A stretch of DNA of 47,659 nt from Iphinoe sp. HA4291-MV1 (lineage in GTDB: Bacteria > Cyanobacteriota > Cyanobacteriia > Cyanobacteriales > Nostocaceae), in the NCBI GenBank assembly GCA_019359415.1, contig JAHHHH010000059.1, forward strand, positions 1-47,659. The letters run 5' to 3'. Position numbers and translations under genes: made by a program. Under the pieces are notes generated by a model. The model saw nothing but the letters and a program-made list of their open reading frames with translations. It searched no databases and was not told where the DNA came from. Each line of letters begins with the position of its first letter. Position 1 is the first letter of the stretch. Below, one piece after another: positions 34,007-43,053 of this stretch.

Positions 34007-34433
34007 ATAGGTGGTTTGGGGAATCGAGAATTAATGGACTTTTATAGCTTATGTCAGATCGAATTGTATCTTGACCTCGCTCCCCTCAGGGCGGAGTTTA
34101 GGGAAACGTGGATGTAGGATATAGGGTAGTCATCAGCAAGGATAAAGAAAAAAGGATTTTATCCTTTATCCTTTCTTTGGTCATTGTCAAATTTTAACAA
34201 GATGATCATAAATAATATTCTTGTTTTTCCTGATACTCTTACACCCTGATACCTCTAATTGCTTAAGAGTGGTGAGGAACTATATTAAAACCACAAAGTC
34301 TATTTATTTGTATTTCTCATCACGGCTGGTCAAAATCTAAAATTCCACTCAAAAGCAAGAAGAGGAAGGACAGTCCTCAATATAAAATTCAAAATTATAA
34401 TATTTAACCTGTTTGAATTTTCTGTTAAATTTT
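34007..34433. other. intergenic region with a nested inverted repeat
   Basis: Divergent gap. AAGGATAAAG (34138-34147) pairs with CTTTATCCTT (34164-34173), and AAAGGAT/ATCCTTT pairs inside it. This could be an operator-like or transcript-end structure. No gene seen. Confidence 0.45.
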
Positions 34434-34958
34434 ATGTCGGCAAAGTTGAAGTTGTTTTTGATTGTGGTACTCAGTATCTTTGCCACTGCTGCTACTGGTG
34501 TTTACATCACCCAACGCCAACCATCTGAAGTGGTTTCTGATATGAGCAACAGGCAACCGCCACAATTTTCAGATGTGAATATAGCAGAGGAGGTTGTTAA
34601 CCCGGAACGGGCAAATTATAACTCTGTACCTCTGGAAAGTATCAGTTCTCCTCTCCAAGGCAGTGATCCTGCTGATCTTGCGCTCAATGCCTTTAACGAT
34701 ACGGACTCAACCAAAGAAACTCGCAAGGTCGAGGTTTTTTATCCTTACCCCAATCAAGCGTTGGTCACAATTACGCAAATAGAACCAGCAAAAAATTCTC
34801 TCAAAGCAATTAAACATCGAGTTGAACTAACAACCTTTGGGCGATCGCTTTTGGTGAGCTCCCCTCGAGTGTGGCAAATTGTTTGGGCTGGCTCCCAGAT
34901 ACAATGTATACCTGGAAGCGTCCAACAAATACCACACTCAAGCCAAACATGTCAATAG
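34434..34958 (+). CDS. conserved membrane-anchored protein of unknown function
   Basis: A 174-residue protein: MSAKLKLFLIVVLSIFATAATGVYI is an N-terminal anchor or signal sequence. It is followed by a low-complexity spacer and a compact C-terminal domain from about 85 (ALNAFND ... VEVFYPYPNQALVTITQ ... VELTTFG). The end has two Cys (IQCIPGS and SSQTCQ) that could form a disulphide outside the membrane. I recognise the pattern only as a cyanobacterial hypothetical. The ATG at 34434 is preferred over a TTG at 34413 in the same frame. Single gene, divergent from the E2 gene and converging on the YlqD gene. Confidence 0.62.
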   Translation: MSAKLKLFLIVVLSIFATAATGVYITQRQPSEVVSDMSNRQPPQFSDVNIAEEVVNPERANYNSVPLESISSPLQGSDPADLALNAFNDTDSTKETRKVEVFYPYPNQALVTITQIEPAKNSLKAIKHRVELTTFGRSLLVSSPRVWQIVWAGSQIQCIPGSVQQIPHSSQTCQ

Positions 34959-35012
34959 TTATTTGTCTTTAGTCTGAGTTACTATACAACAACTAATGAA
35001 CTTTGGACAAAT

Positions 35013-35462
35013 TTAAATATCACCACGAATTTCTTCGACAACACCATCGCGTAGCACAATTTCTACCTGTAATTTGCTAATTAAGTTATCACCTGGTTCC
35101 ACGCGGAAAAAGCCTTCCATTTGGAATTGGTTAACTTCTTGATCCAACTCTAGAAACTGCACTTGCTGGAGGTTTTGCAGACTTTGATTTTTCTGCTCCA
35201 GGAGTTCACTTTTCTTTTGATTAATTTGACCTTGAATATTCTCAATTTGTTGCAGAGTTTGAGGACCAGGTGGTTGCAAACTCTGCTTTTGAACTGCTGA
35301 AATGGCTCGCTGTCCTTCCATGTCGATTTGTTGCAGTTGCTGGTCAATTTCATTGATTTGTTTTTGTAGTTGCTGTTGCACCTCCTCTTTCCAAAGGGGA
35401 GTTACGATCGCTTTGACATTAACAACGCGTTTTAGGAGCAGTTGAGATTTGGAGGGATCCAT
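35013..35462 (-). CDS. YlqD family protein
   Basis: A 149-residue protein. It opens with MDPSKSQLLLKRVVNVKAIVTPLWKEE, has a long Gln-rich coiled coil (about 25-95), and ends with a small beta domain (FRVEPGDNLISKLQVEIVLRDGVVEEIRG). This is the YlqD arrangement seen in firmicutes and cyanobacteria; function is unknown. It lies 40 bases downstream of the acyl-CoA synthetase on the same strand, so they may share a transcript. The ATG start gives the family N-terminus. No signal peptide. Confidence 0.82.
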   Translation of the reverse strand: MDPSKSQLLLKRVVNVKAIVTPLWKEEVQQQLQKQINEIDQQLQQIDMEGQRAISAVQKQSLQPPGPQTLQQIENIQGQINQKKSELLEQKNQSLQNLQQVQFLELDQEVNQFQMEGFFRVEPGDNLISKLQVEIVLRDGVVEEIRGDI

Positions 35463-35502
35463 AAATGTTTCACGTTCACTCTATAGTTTGCAGGTAGAAT
35501 AA

Positions 35503-37497
35503 TTAGGCAAACATTCCGTTAATAATATCGCGATAGCGCTCCATCACGACGTGTCGCCTAATTTTCAGTGTTTGTGTCATCATGCCATTTTCTATAGAAA
35601 ATGGCTCCAGAATTAACTTGAACGGACCAATGCGGTCATCTGGTCGATAGCCTGGACGATTTTGCACTTCCCGAATCAATTCTTGCCGATATAAATCCTG
35701 AACTATTTTACTCTCCAGGCGGACCTCCGCGTGGGCTGCTGAATCTTCAGTACTTATTTGTTTGGTGGCTTCATCACCCAGACGTAGATGCAGATTTTGA
35801 GCTTCTGCCCATTTTTGCAGGGCTTCCAAATTGGGGACTATCAATGCACCGAGACTACGTTGGTCTTGTCCAACAAGCATTATCTGATCTATGTAGGGCG
35901 ATCGCAAACACGCATCTTCAATCGGCTGCGGTTCGATATTTTCCCCATTGGTTAATACAATGGTATCCTTTGCTCGTCCGGTCAGTACCAAATCGTTTTC
36001 TGGTGTCACCCAACCCAAATCACCGCTATCAAACCAACCATTTGCGTCAATTGCTTTCGCCGTTGCTTCTGAATTTTGGTAATAGCCCTGCATAAGTTGT
36101 GGCCCTCGCAGCATTACCAAACCTCGCTCTCCAACTGGCAAAGGTGTGCGAGTTTCAGGATCTACTATTTTAGTTTCTGTACCTGGTATTGGTTGCCCAG
36201 ATGAACCGCGCAAATTACGATAAGGACGACGCACATGAGTGACGGGAGAAGTTTCCGTCAAGCCATAGCCCTGCAAAATCTCTACACCAATGATTTCAAA
36301 AAAGTCATCTATATGCTTAGGGAGCGCACCGCCACCACTAATCACTTGCTTAATTCTTCCCCCTGTTGCTTCCCGTACCTTGGCATAAACTAATCGTTCT
36401 CCCAAAGCATGCAAAGGGAACAAAGCGGATGCTTGTATACTAGCTGCTAATTGCTCGACCATTGAGGAATTCAGATTTTCTAAACTCAATCCTTGGGCAA
36501 TTTGCCGTGCTTTGATATACTTTTCGCTAACGCTTAGAAAGTAGTTAATAAGGCGTTGTTTGTTTGCGCTTTGTTCGCGGAACTGCTTTTGCGCTCCTTC
36601 ATAGATCGATTCCCATAGACGCGGTACACCCAACATATAATTGGGTTGAAATTCTTTCAAATCCCGTTTGACAGAGCGTAAGTTAGTGTAAATTTGTGTA
36701 CAACCTTGAGAAAGTAAGAAATATTCAACTGTCCGTTCGTAGACATGCCAACTCGGGAGGATGCTGAGAACAATATCTCCTGGTTGCGGCTGCAAGACTA
36801 TCCCGAACACTGTCACTTGGTGCATCAAATTACCGTGAGAAAGCATCACGCCCTTAGGTTTGCCTGTGGTGCCAGAAGTATAAATTAGGGTTGCCAGAGT
36901 ATCAAGGGTTTGCTTAACTGGTTGTAAAGTATGCTTTGCTCCAATTTCCATCAACTGAGTAAAGTTAACTATTCTCAGCTTTTCGTCTTCTGGTGGTACT
37001 TCATCGCAAAGCAAGATGACTAGTTGAATTGGCAAATCCTGAAGACGTTGTATAAGCTTGTTGAAAGTTTTTAAATCTTCTACCACCAACGCCGTACTAC
37101 CACTATTTGCCAAGATAAACAAAAGTTCTTCCTGTTCTGCCTGAGAACTACGCACTGCATCAACCGCCCCAGCAGTCATAATGCCTTGATCTGCAATGAA
37201 CCAGCGAGGACTATTATCCGAAATGAGGGAGACACGCTCTCCTGCTTTCACCCCCAATGCTTGCAAGCCAGCAGCAAAATATTGAATTTTTTGAACTAGT
37301 TGCGTATATGTCATAACAACTTCGCTTTGAGCATGAGGATCGCGAAGAGCGACAGTATCACCACATCGCTTTGCTACCAACGACCATATTTCTGGCAGCG
37401 ATGTCAAGTTGGAATAATCTGCTAAATGCTTTAATCCTCGGCGCTCTAGCTCAGTAACGTTAGAGATTATAGAAGAAAGATCGTATGTTTTCGACAT
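35503..37497 (-). CDS. long-chain acyl-CoA/acyl-ACP synthetase
   Basis: A 664-residue AMP-forming enzyme that activates free fatty acids. Motifs: the P-loop LIYTSGTTGKPKGVMLSHGN (about 205), GYGLTETSP, DSGDLGWVTPENDLVLTGRAKD, and the C-terminal Lys region at KIRRHVV. It closely resembles the single cyanobacterial Aas (slr1609 type), which recycles fatty acids onto acyl carrier protein; symbol aas is likely but not given. GGGGA seven bases before ATG 37497 supports the start; the longer frame to 37578 is unlikely. The YlqD gene follows at 40 bases. Confidence 0.9.
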   Translation of the reverse strand: MSKTYDLSSIISNVTELERRGLKHLADYSNLTSLPEIWSLVAKRCGDTVALRDPHAQSEVVMTYTQLVQKIQYFAAGLQALGVKAGERVSLISDNSPRWFIADQGIMTAGAVDAVRSSQAEQEELLFILANSGSTALVVEDLKTFNKLIQRLQDLPIQLVILLCDEVPPEDEKLRIVNFTQLMEIGAKHTLQPVKQTLDTLATLIYTSGTTGKPKGVMLSHGNLMHQVTVFGIVLQPQPGDIVLSILPSWHVYERTVEYFLLSQGCTQIYTNLRSVKRDLKEFQPNYMLGVPRLWESIYEGAQKQFREQSANKQRLINYFLSVSEKYIKARQIAQGLSLENLNSSMVEQLAASIQASALFPLHALGERLVYAKVREATGGRIKQVISGGGALPKHIDDFFEIIGVEILQGYGLTETSPVTHVRRPYRNLRGSSGQPIPGTETKIVDPETRTPLPVGERGLVMLRGPQLMQGYYQNSEATAKAIDANGWFDSGDLGWVTPENDLVLTGRAKDTIVLTNGENIEPQPIEDACLRSPYIDQIMLVGQDQRSLGALIVPNLEALQKWAEAQNLHLRLGDEATKQISTEDSAAHAEVRLESKIVQDLYRQELIREVQNRPGYRPDDRIGPFKLILEPFSIENGMMTQTLKIRRHVVMERYRDIINGMFA

Positions 37498-37760
37498 AAC
37501 ACATCCCCTAAATATAAAGCTTATTATATCTTCAGCATATTCCGATATGGGGTTCAAATAGCAAACTTCAAATGACACATTTCCTTCTGTCTATAGCAAT
37601 ATCCAGAACTTGATAAACCTATTTCTTAACAAAAATTTATGTTATAGTGAATTTATCTAACATAAAAGCAAGGCAAAATTTTGCTTTTCATTTATGACAT
37701 CAATATTGCTTTTGAATTGAAGCAGTAAGTACGTAATTTGTAAAATTAAAGTGATGGTCT

Positions 37761-38006
37761 ATGCGTTTGATAGATATTTTACTCTTAACGCTGATAAATA
37801 TTGCTTTTTGTCTTGCCTTTCCCAAAATTTTATCTATTATTCTGGCTTTTCAAACAAAGTATAGTCGGTTGTCGCAGACTGCTTCAAAAAGACAAGAAAA
37901 CAAAACTGAAATTACCAGTTTCCCGTATTGTACAAGTTACGCTTTGACAAAAAGTCCATTTTGTAAATTTCGTCCCAATTTTTGTGACAGGTGTTCCCCT
38001 GGTTAA
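37761..38006 (+). CDS. small membrane protein with Cys-rich tail (hypothetical)
   Basis: An 81-residue frame with one N-terminal hydrophobic helix (ILLLTLINIAFCLAFPKILSIILAF). The tail contains four Cys (FPYCTS, FCKFRP, NFCDRC), a spacing that might bind metal. I do not recognise the family, and the Shine-Dalgarno is weak. The hydrophobic helix and Cys pattern make it more likely real than chance, but no more than that. Divergent from the acyl-CoA synthetase gene. Confidence 0.42.
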   Translation: MRLIDILLLTLINIAFCLAFPKILSIILAFQTKYSRLSQTASKRQENKTEITSFPYCTSYALTKSPFCKFRPNFCDRCSPG

Positions 38007-38381
38007 TGTCTGTCTGTTATCAGTTAACATTTTTATAAATTAATATGTAATATGTTTTTGTAGATATAGCGTTTTTCAATAGACTGAAATAAGCTGTTAT
38101 GGCGACAAGTTGCACTATGGGAATTGAGGGAGTGAGCCAGAGGGTTTGACATTTTTTTTCAAACTTAAAAATATGCAGATTAAACGCGCGACAGCTTACA
38201 CAATGTTCGGTTAAGGGTAGTTCGCGTGCTTAGAAACCCGGTTTCTCAAAGAAACCGGGTTTCTGTACAGGTGAAATTCCTGTGATGAAACACTAATTTC
38301 TATGAGAAACTAGGTTTTGAATCGGAAAAAATCAGTCTACAGTGCGAATGAAATTGGTGAATTTTTGGCAATGAGGCGGTG
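38007..38381. other. intergenic region upstream of the hydroxyacid oxidase
   Basis: No gene. It contains the hairpin at 38232-38264 and the leader of the oxidase, whose GAGG (38373-38376) precedes the ATG by five bases. Confidence 0.5.
38232..38264. repeat. AGAAACCCGGTTTCT hairpin, left copy
   Basis: AGAAACCCGGTTTCT, CAA loop, AGAAACCGGGTTTCT: a perfect 15-bp stem. Each arm is itself nearly palindromic. The same design occurs after the oxidase (39578-39610) and inside the 17724-17844 MITE. Confidence 0.8.
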
Positions 38382-39506
38382 ATGGAGAAACTAAAATCGT
38401 TTAAACCGCTTAATTTATTTGAATACGAACAACTAGCTACTGAATGCTTGTCTCAAATGGCTTTGGACTACTATGCTAGCGGTGCTTGGGATGAAATCAC
38501 GTTGCGGGATAACCGGGCTGCTTTTGAAAGATTGAAATTTCGCCCGCGAGTGCTAGTAGATGTTAGCGATCGCAACTTAGCAACTAAGATTTTGGATCAA
38601 CCGCTTCAAATACCTCTGTTGATTGCTCCGATGGCATTTCAATGTCTTGCTAATCCACAAGGAGAAGTTGCAACGGCAAAAGCAGCAGCAGATGCTGGTG
38701 TTGGCATGCTGTTGAGTACCCTTTCTACTAAAAGCATAGAAGAAGTCGCGGCAGTGTGTCCCGACACAAATCTTCATGCTCCCCAATGGTTCCAGCTTTA
38801 TATCCACAAAGACAGAGGACTCACTCGTGCTTTGGTAGAAAGGGCTTATGCTGCAGGCTACAAAGCACTTTGTATCACGGTAGATGCTCCTATTTTAGGA
38901 CGGCGAGAACGAGATAAGCGGAATGAATTTGCTCTGCCACCAGGTCTACAATTAGCTAATCTTACCAATTTATCAGGGTTGAACATTCCCCATGAAGAGG
39001 GGGAATCTGGATTATTTACTTATGTTGCTGGGCAACTCGACCCTGCGGTCACATGGGATGATTTGGAATGGTTTCAGTCTTTATGTCCGCTGCCTTTGGT
39101 ATTAAAAGGAATTTTACGAGGAGATGATGCTGCTCGTGCTGTAGAATGTGGAGTAAAGGCGATTGTTGTATCTAATCACGGTGGTCGTCAATTAGATGGA
39201 GCGATCGCATCTCTTGACGCTTTAGCGGAAGTGGTAGATGCTGTAGGCGATCGCGCTGAAGTTTTGTTAGATGGTGGTATTCGTAGAGGAACTGATATTC
39301 TTAAAGCTTTAGCATTGGGAGCAAAAGCTGTACTTGTGGGGCGTCCTGTATTATGGGGATTAGCCGTAGCTGGAGAAGCTGGTGTTGCTCATGTCATTGA
39401 AATTCTGCGAGATGAACTAGATGTGGCTATGGCGCTCAGTGGTTGTGCAAGTTTGGAAAAGATTGATTCTAGTTTGTTATTTTGTGAAAAACATCACTTT
39501 GCATAG
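38382..39506 (+). CDS. FMN-dependent alpha-hydroxyacid oxidase (lactate/glycolate oxidase family)
   Basis: A 374-residue TIM-barrel flavoenzyme. Visible family motifs: LIAPMAFQCLANPQGE, WFQLYIHKDR, ITVDAPILGRRERDKRN, and the active-site SNHGGRQLDGAIASLD with the catalytic His at about 266. DGGIRRGTDILKALALGAKAVLVGRPVLWG binds FMN phosphate. The closest known group is the cyanobacterial enzyme that acts as an L-lactate oxidase in N2-fixing species; substrate preference is inferred. Translation may start at GTG 38379 or the adjoining ATG. It is flanked by two matching hairpins and no other gene shares its strand here. Confidence 0.9.
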   Translation: MEKLKSFKPLNLFEYEQLATECLSQMALDYYASGAWDEITLRDNRAAFERLKFRPRVLVDVSDRNLATKILDQPLQIPLLIAPMAFQCLANPQGEVATAKAAADAGVGMLLSTLSTKSIEEVAAVCPDTNLHAPQWFQLYIHKDRGLTRALVERAYAAGYKALCITVDAPILGRRERDKRNEFALPPGLQLANLTNLSGLNIPHEEGESGLFTYVAGQLDPAVTWDDLEWFQSLCPLPLVLKGILRGDDAARAVECGVKAIVVSNHGGRQLDGAIASLDALAEVVDAVGDRAEVLLDGGIRRGTDILKALALGAKAVLVGRPVLWGLAVAGEAGVAHVIEILRDELDVAMALSGCASLEKIDSSLLFCEKHHFA

Positions 39507-39577
39507 CAAATCAAACACTTTCACAACTCTAGTGTTTTAAGTAGGAAGACATAATTAAACGTAAAATGCGCTGCGTC

Positions 39578-39610
39578 AGAAACCCGATTTCTTTAAGAAA
39601 CCGGGTTTCT
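39578..39610. repeat. AGAAACCCGATTTCT hairpin, right copy
   Basis: AGAAACCCGATTTCT, TTA loop, AGAAACCGGGTTTCT: the same 33-nt design as 38232-38264 with one changed base. It lies 71 bases after the oxidase stop and could end that transcript. Confidence 0.8.
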
Positions 39611-39640
39611 TATGTGTTAAGTTTATTTTGGTGGACTTAC

Positions 39641-39734
39641 TTATCGCATTAATTCTGAAGGTTACGGGTGGTTAGATTCCCGACTTCGCAGAAGTTGTCG
39701 GGAATCTTGCAGCCCCTCATAATTAATGCGATAA
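39641..39734. repeat. 94-bp inverted-repeat element at the NRPS gene end
   Basis: TTATCGCATTAATT (39641-39654) and AATTAATGCGATAA (39721-39734) are perfect 14-bp inverted ends. Inside, GATTCCCGAC (39675-39684) pairs with GTCGGGAATC (39697-39706). The element begins four bases after the NRPS-like stop on the minus strand. It is either a small MITE or a complex terminator. No target duplication is clear. Confidence 0.6.
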
Positions 39735-39738
39735 ACCA

Positions 39739-42700
39739 CTAAAATACCTCCGAATTTTGCCAAGTCCGAGCGGGTAGGAAACCGTTACGAGTGTAATAAG
39801 AGAAATAAGTACTCAGCAATTTGAAATTTACTGGTGGACAGACGATGGAAGTACCAGCCAATCCATCCAAGGTATTTTGATAGTCGAATGTCTGAGACAC
39901 AAGCGCGGATGTCTCAAGATAAGTCTGTTGTTTAGGAGATATCTTTTCAGTAAAGAGAGATACTACAGGACTCAAAGCATTTTCTTGCGAAATATCCTTA
40001 TTTAAGAGCTTTGCTTGCCACTGTTCATTGCTCATGAACCGAACAGAATAACCAAGAGCGTTGATACTCATTACTAGCTGGCGCATAGACAACGGCTGAG
40101 GATTTCGTATATGAAAAGCTTTCCTAACAGATGCTTTTTGTCTTGACAAGTGTGCGATCGCTCTACTGACATAGTCTACAGGAGTCAAATTGAGAGTCAA
40201 ATCCAAGTCAGGAGCACTCTTGAGATGGATAAAACTTTTGAGTATTCTGGATATCAGGTCATTGGTTTGAGAAGCACCTGTTTGACTATGCCCTACAATT
40301 GTGCCTAATCTATAGATACAAACAGGAATGCCGCGTTCTCTTGCTGTCATCACCAACTTCTCACCGACCCATTTACTTTGGGCGTAGCCATCAAAGAGTC
40401 CTTCACAATGAGCGAGTTCGTCTGACTCCAAAATCACCTTCATTTCACGATAAGTCGGTGATTGGAAGACATCCAGAGTAGAGATGAAATGTACAGGTAT
40501 TACCTTGCAAAGACTTGCTAATCTCAGGATTTCCTGAGTTCCCAGAACATTGGCTGCTCGTAGTTCAGTGTAGGGATAAATTAAATTAACAAACGCCCCA
40601 TTGTGATAAATAATATCAATTTCCCTCGCCAACTCGCTAAACAGTTGTTCATTTAGCCCCAAACGTGGTTGCGATAAATCCCCAACAACTGGAACAATCC
40701 GGGAGTTTAATTCGTCGTTCCAGAGTAAATAGCGCTCTAGGTTTTGGCGAATTTTCTGCTTACCGATCTCAGCACTAGTCGCACGAACCAAACAATAAAT
40801 ACTAGCTTGAGGGAATTCTCGAACTAATTCGCGGAGTAAAAAAGCTCCAATGAAACCTGTTGCTCCAGTCAGGAAAAGCCGTTGGGGTTCAGTTATGGGT
40901 TGATTAGAAGTCGTATCGGGACGGATTGCTTTATCTAAGACAGCTTCAGCATATAAATCTGTAGAATCCCCTCGCCCTTTTAGAGCTTCAACAAGTCCAG
41001 CTATAGTCGGTGCTTGAAACAGACTCAACAAAGGCGACTCCACTTGAAAAGTTTCTCGCACTCTCGCCAGCATCTGCACTAGTAGTAAAGAATGTCCTCC
41101 CAACTCAAAGAAGTTGTCATGTATCCCTACTGACTCAATGTCCAGAACCTGAGTCCAAATTTGAGCGAGTTGTCGCTCAACTTCGGTACGGGGTTCAACA
41201 AACGCCTCCTTTGATCTGTCTTGACTGTAGCGATGAGACAGCGAGTAGTTTTCTGGAGGGTTTCCCTCTCCTGACGGAGACGCTAGGCGTTGGCGCAGCC
41301 TGTCCGCAGGACTTACCGCAGGCGACTGCGAATGGGGAGCATGTCCAGAGAAGGTACCCAAAGGGCTTCTCGACAGAAATCGCCGGTCTACTTTACCATT
41401 GGGCGTAAGTGGCAAAGAGTCCATCAAGACAAAAGCATATGGAATCATGTATTCGGGCAATTTCGTTTTCAGAAAAGAGCGCAAATGCGTCAGATATAAT
41501 TTTTGGGTTGTGATGATATGCTCCACATTATGTTCGGTTACCAGATAAGCAACCAAGCGCTTGTCTCCAAAATAGTCTTCTCTGGCGACAACCACAACCT
41601 CTCTCACATCAGGATGCTGGCTCAGGGCTGACTCAATATCCCCCAGTTCAATGCGAAAACCGCGAATTTTGATTTGATGATCGATCCGTCCGATGAACTC
41701 TATCTTGCCATCCGGCAAATAGCGAGCCAAGTCTCCAGTTCTGTAAAGGCGAAGTGCGCGATCGCGCCCCGCTTCTCTACGAGAGGCTCCGCCAACGCTA
41801 ACGCCCGACTTATCGCTAAAAGGATTGGGAATAAATTTTTCGCTGTTTAATTCTGGTAGATTGCGGTAACCTCTAGCCAAACCATCACCACCAATTAATA
41901 CCTCTCCCGGAGTACCAATAGGCACTTGTTTCAATGGGTCTGACTGACTGAGTTGCTCGGGTTCCACCAAATAAATTTGCGTGTTGTCAATAGGTTTGCC
42001 GATTGATACTTGCATGTTCCCAGGCTCTACCTTGTCAACAGCCGACCAAATGGTGGTTTCCGTTGGTCCGTACATATTCCAAAGGGAGTTAACCCTTTCT
42101 AGTAGCTGATTTGCTAGTCCTGGGGTTAATGCTTCTCCACCACATAAGATTTTTAGCTGTTTATTTCCTTGCCACCCTGCTGCTATAAGCAGTCGCCAAG
42201 TGACTGGAGTTGCTTGCATAACTGTAGCACCAGATGTTGTCAGGAGCTTGCTTAATTCTTCTGGGTTACTAGCAACTTCACGTCTGGCTAATACAACCCG
42301 AGCACCTACAATCAATGGTAAGTAAAGTTCCAGACCAGCAATATCAAAGCAGATAGTCGTCACCGCCAGGAGAACATCTTCCTCTGTCAGTCCTGGCTCT
42401 TTACGCATGGAATTTAAAAAATTGACGACAGAGCGATGCTCAATTTGCACGCCTTTGGGTTTACCAGTAGAGCCGGAAGTATAGAGTATGTAAGCTAAGT
42501 TTTCCGGAGTGACTGTTGTTTTAGGATTTTCCTCGCTTGCTAGAGCAATGATTTCCTCGTCAGTATCAATGCAAACGACTTGTGCTTGATGTTTTGGCAG
42601 CCGCTCAAGGAGATTCTGTTGGGTTAATAGCACGCTAGCTTGTGAATCTTCTAAAATTAATTCTAAGCGCTCCTGGGGATATGCAGGATCTAATGGCACA

Positions 42701-43053
42701 TAAGCTCCACCAGCTTTGAGAATTCCTAAAAGCCCAATCAATAGGTTTAGCGATCGCTCTAAGCAAATCCCCACTAAAACTTCAGGTTTCACATTCAAAG
42801 TCTGCAAGTGGCGAGCTAGTTGATTGGCTCGGCGGTTGAGTTCCCTGTAAGTCAGCTGTTCGTCTTCAAAAATGACTGCGACTTTATCAGGTGTCAGTTC
42901 TACAAAGCTCTCAATCCACTGATGAATACATAAACGCTCTGGATAATCTGCTTGAGTTTGATTCCACTCCCCAAGCAACAGATGCGATTCTGCTGTAGTC
43001 AAAAGCGACAAATCTAAAGGTTGCCCTACTAGATTGCCAACCGAACTAGCCAT
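39739..43053 (-). CDS. stand-alone adenylation-PCP-thioester reductase (NRPS-like)
   Basis: A 1104-residue enzyme. It begins with the linker that usually follows a condensation domain (LLTTAESHLLLGEWNQTQ), but no C domain is present. Adenylation domain: YILYTSGSTGKPKG, FDIAGLELY, NMYGPTETTIWS, YRTGDLARYLPDG, ending NGKVDRR. Carrier domain: DNFFELGGHSLLL (Ser near 650). Reductase: RLFLTGATGFIGAF (about 725) and YAQSKWVGEKL (about 889). Such A-PCP-R proteins activate an amino or carboxylic acid and release it as an aldehyde or alcohol using NAD(P)H. My reading of the ten specificity positions is D-I-L-Q-I-C-M-I-W-K, close to glycine-type codes; this is tentative. Two stretches (about 412-430 and 565-612) are encoded by in-frame dispersed repeats. 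No other biosynthetic gene or phosphopantetheinyl transferase is adjacent. Confidence 0.9.
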   Translation of the reverse strand: MASSVGNLVGQPLDLSLLTTAESHLLLGEWNQTQADYPERLCIHQWIESFVELTPDKVAVIFEDEQLTYRELNRRANQLARHLQTLNVKPEVLVGICLERSLNLLIGLLGILKAGGAYVPLDPAYPQERLELILEDSQASVLLTQQNLLERLPKHQAQVVCIDTDEEIIALASEENPKTTVTPENLAYILYTSGSTGKPKGVQIEHRSVVNFLNSMRKEPGLTEEDVLLAVTTICFDIAGLELYLPLIVGARVVLARREVASNPEELSKLLTTSGATVMQATPVTWRLLIAAGWQGNKQLKILCGGEALTPGLANQLLERVNSLWNMYGPTETTIWSAVDKVEPGNMQVSIGKPIDNTQIYLVEPEQLSQSDPLKQVPIGTPGEVLIGGDGLARGYRNLPELNSEKFIPNPFSDKSGVSVGGASRREAGRDRALRLYRTGDLARYLPDGKIEFIGRIDHQIKIRGFRIELGDIESALSQHPDVREVVVVAREDYFGDKRLVAYLVTEHNVEHIITTQKLYLTHLRSFLKTKLPEYMIPYAFVLMDSLPLTPNGKVDRRFLSRSPLGTFSGHAPHSQSPAVSPADRLRQRLASPSGEGNPPENYSLSHRYSQDRSKEAFVEPRTEVERQLAQIWTQVLDIESVGIHDNFFELGGHSLLLVQMLARVRETFQVESPLLSLFQAPTIAGLVEALKGRGDSTDLYAEAVLDKAIRPDTTSNQPITEPQRLFLTGATGFIGAFLLRELVREFPQASIYCLVRATSAEIGKQKIRQNLERYLLWNDELNSRIVPVVGDLSQPRLGLNEQLFSELAREIDIIYHNGAFVNLIYPYTELRAANVLGTQEILRLASLCKVIPVHFISTLDVFQSPTYREMKVILESDELAHCEGLFDGYAQSKWVGEKLVMTARERGIPVCIYRLGTIVGHSQTGASQTNDLISRILKSFIHLKSAPDLDLTLNLTPVDYVSRAIAHLSRQKASVRKAFHIRNPQPLSMRQLVMSINALGYSVRFMSNEQWQAKLLNKDISQENALSPVVSLFTEKISPKQQTYLETSALVSQTFDYQNTLDGLAGTSIVCPPVNFKLLSTYFSYYTRNGFLPARTWQNSEVF
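41250..41345. repeat. dispersed repeat inserted in frame, A-PCP linker
   Basis: GGAGGGTTTCCCTC and GACGGAGACGCTAGGCGTTG belong to a GC-rich cyanobacterial dispersed repeat. GGAGGGTTTCCCTC recurs outside the gene at 43777-43790. In the protein it yields an unusual Ser/Pro/Arg-rich stretch between the NGKVDRR end of the adenylation domain and the carrier domain. Confidence 0.65.
41745..41815. repeat. dispersed repeat inserted in frame, adenylation domain
   Basis: GCTTCTCTACGAGAGGCTCC with a GCGATCGC site and GCCAACGCTAACG is of dispersed-repeat type. It adds about 19 residues (SGVSVGGASRREAGRDRAL) between FIPNPFSDK and RLYRTGDLARY, where homologous domains are short. Confidence 0.65.
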
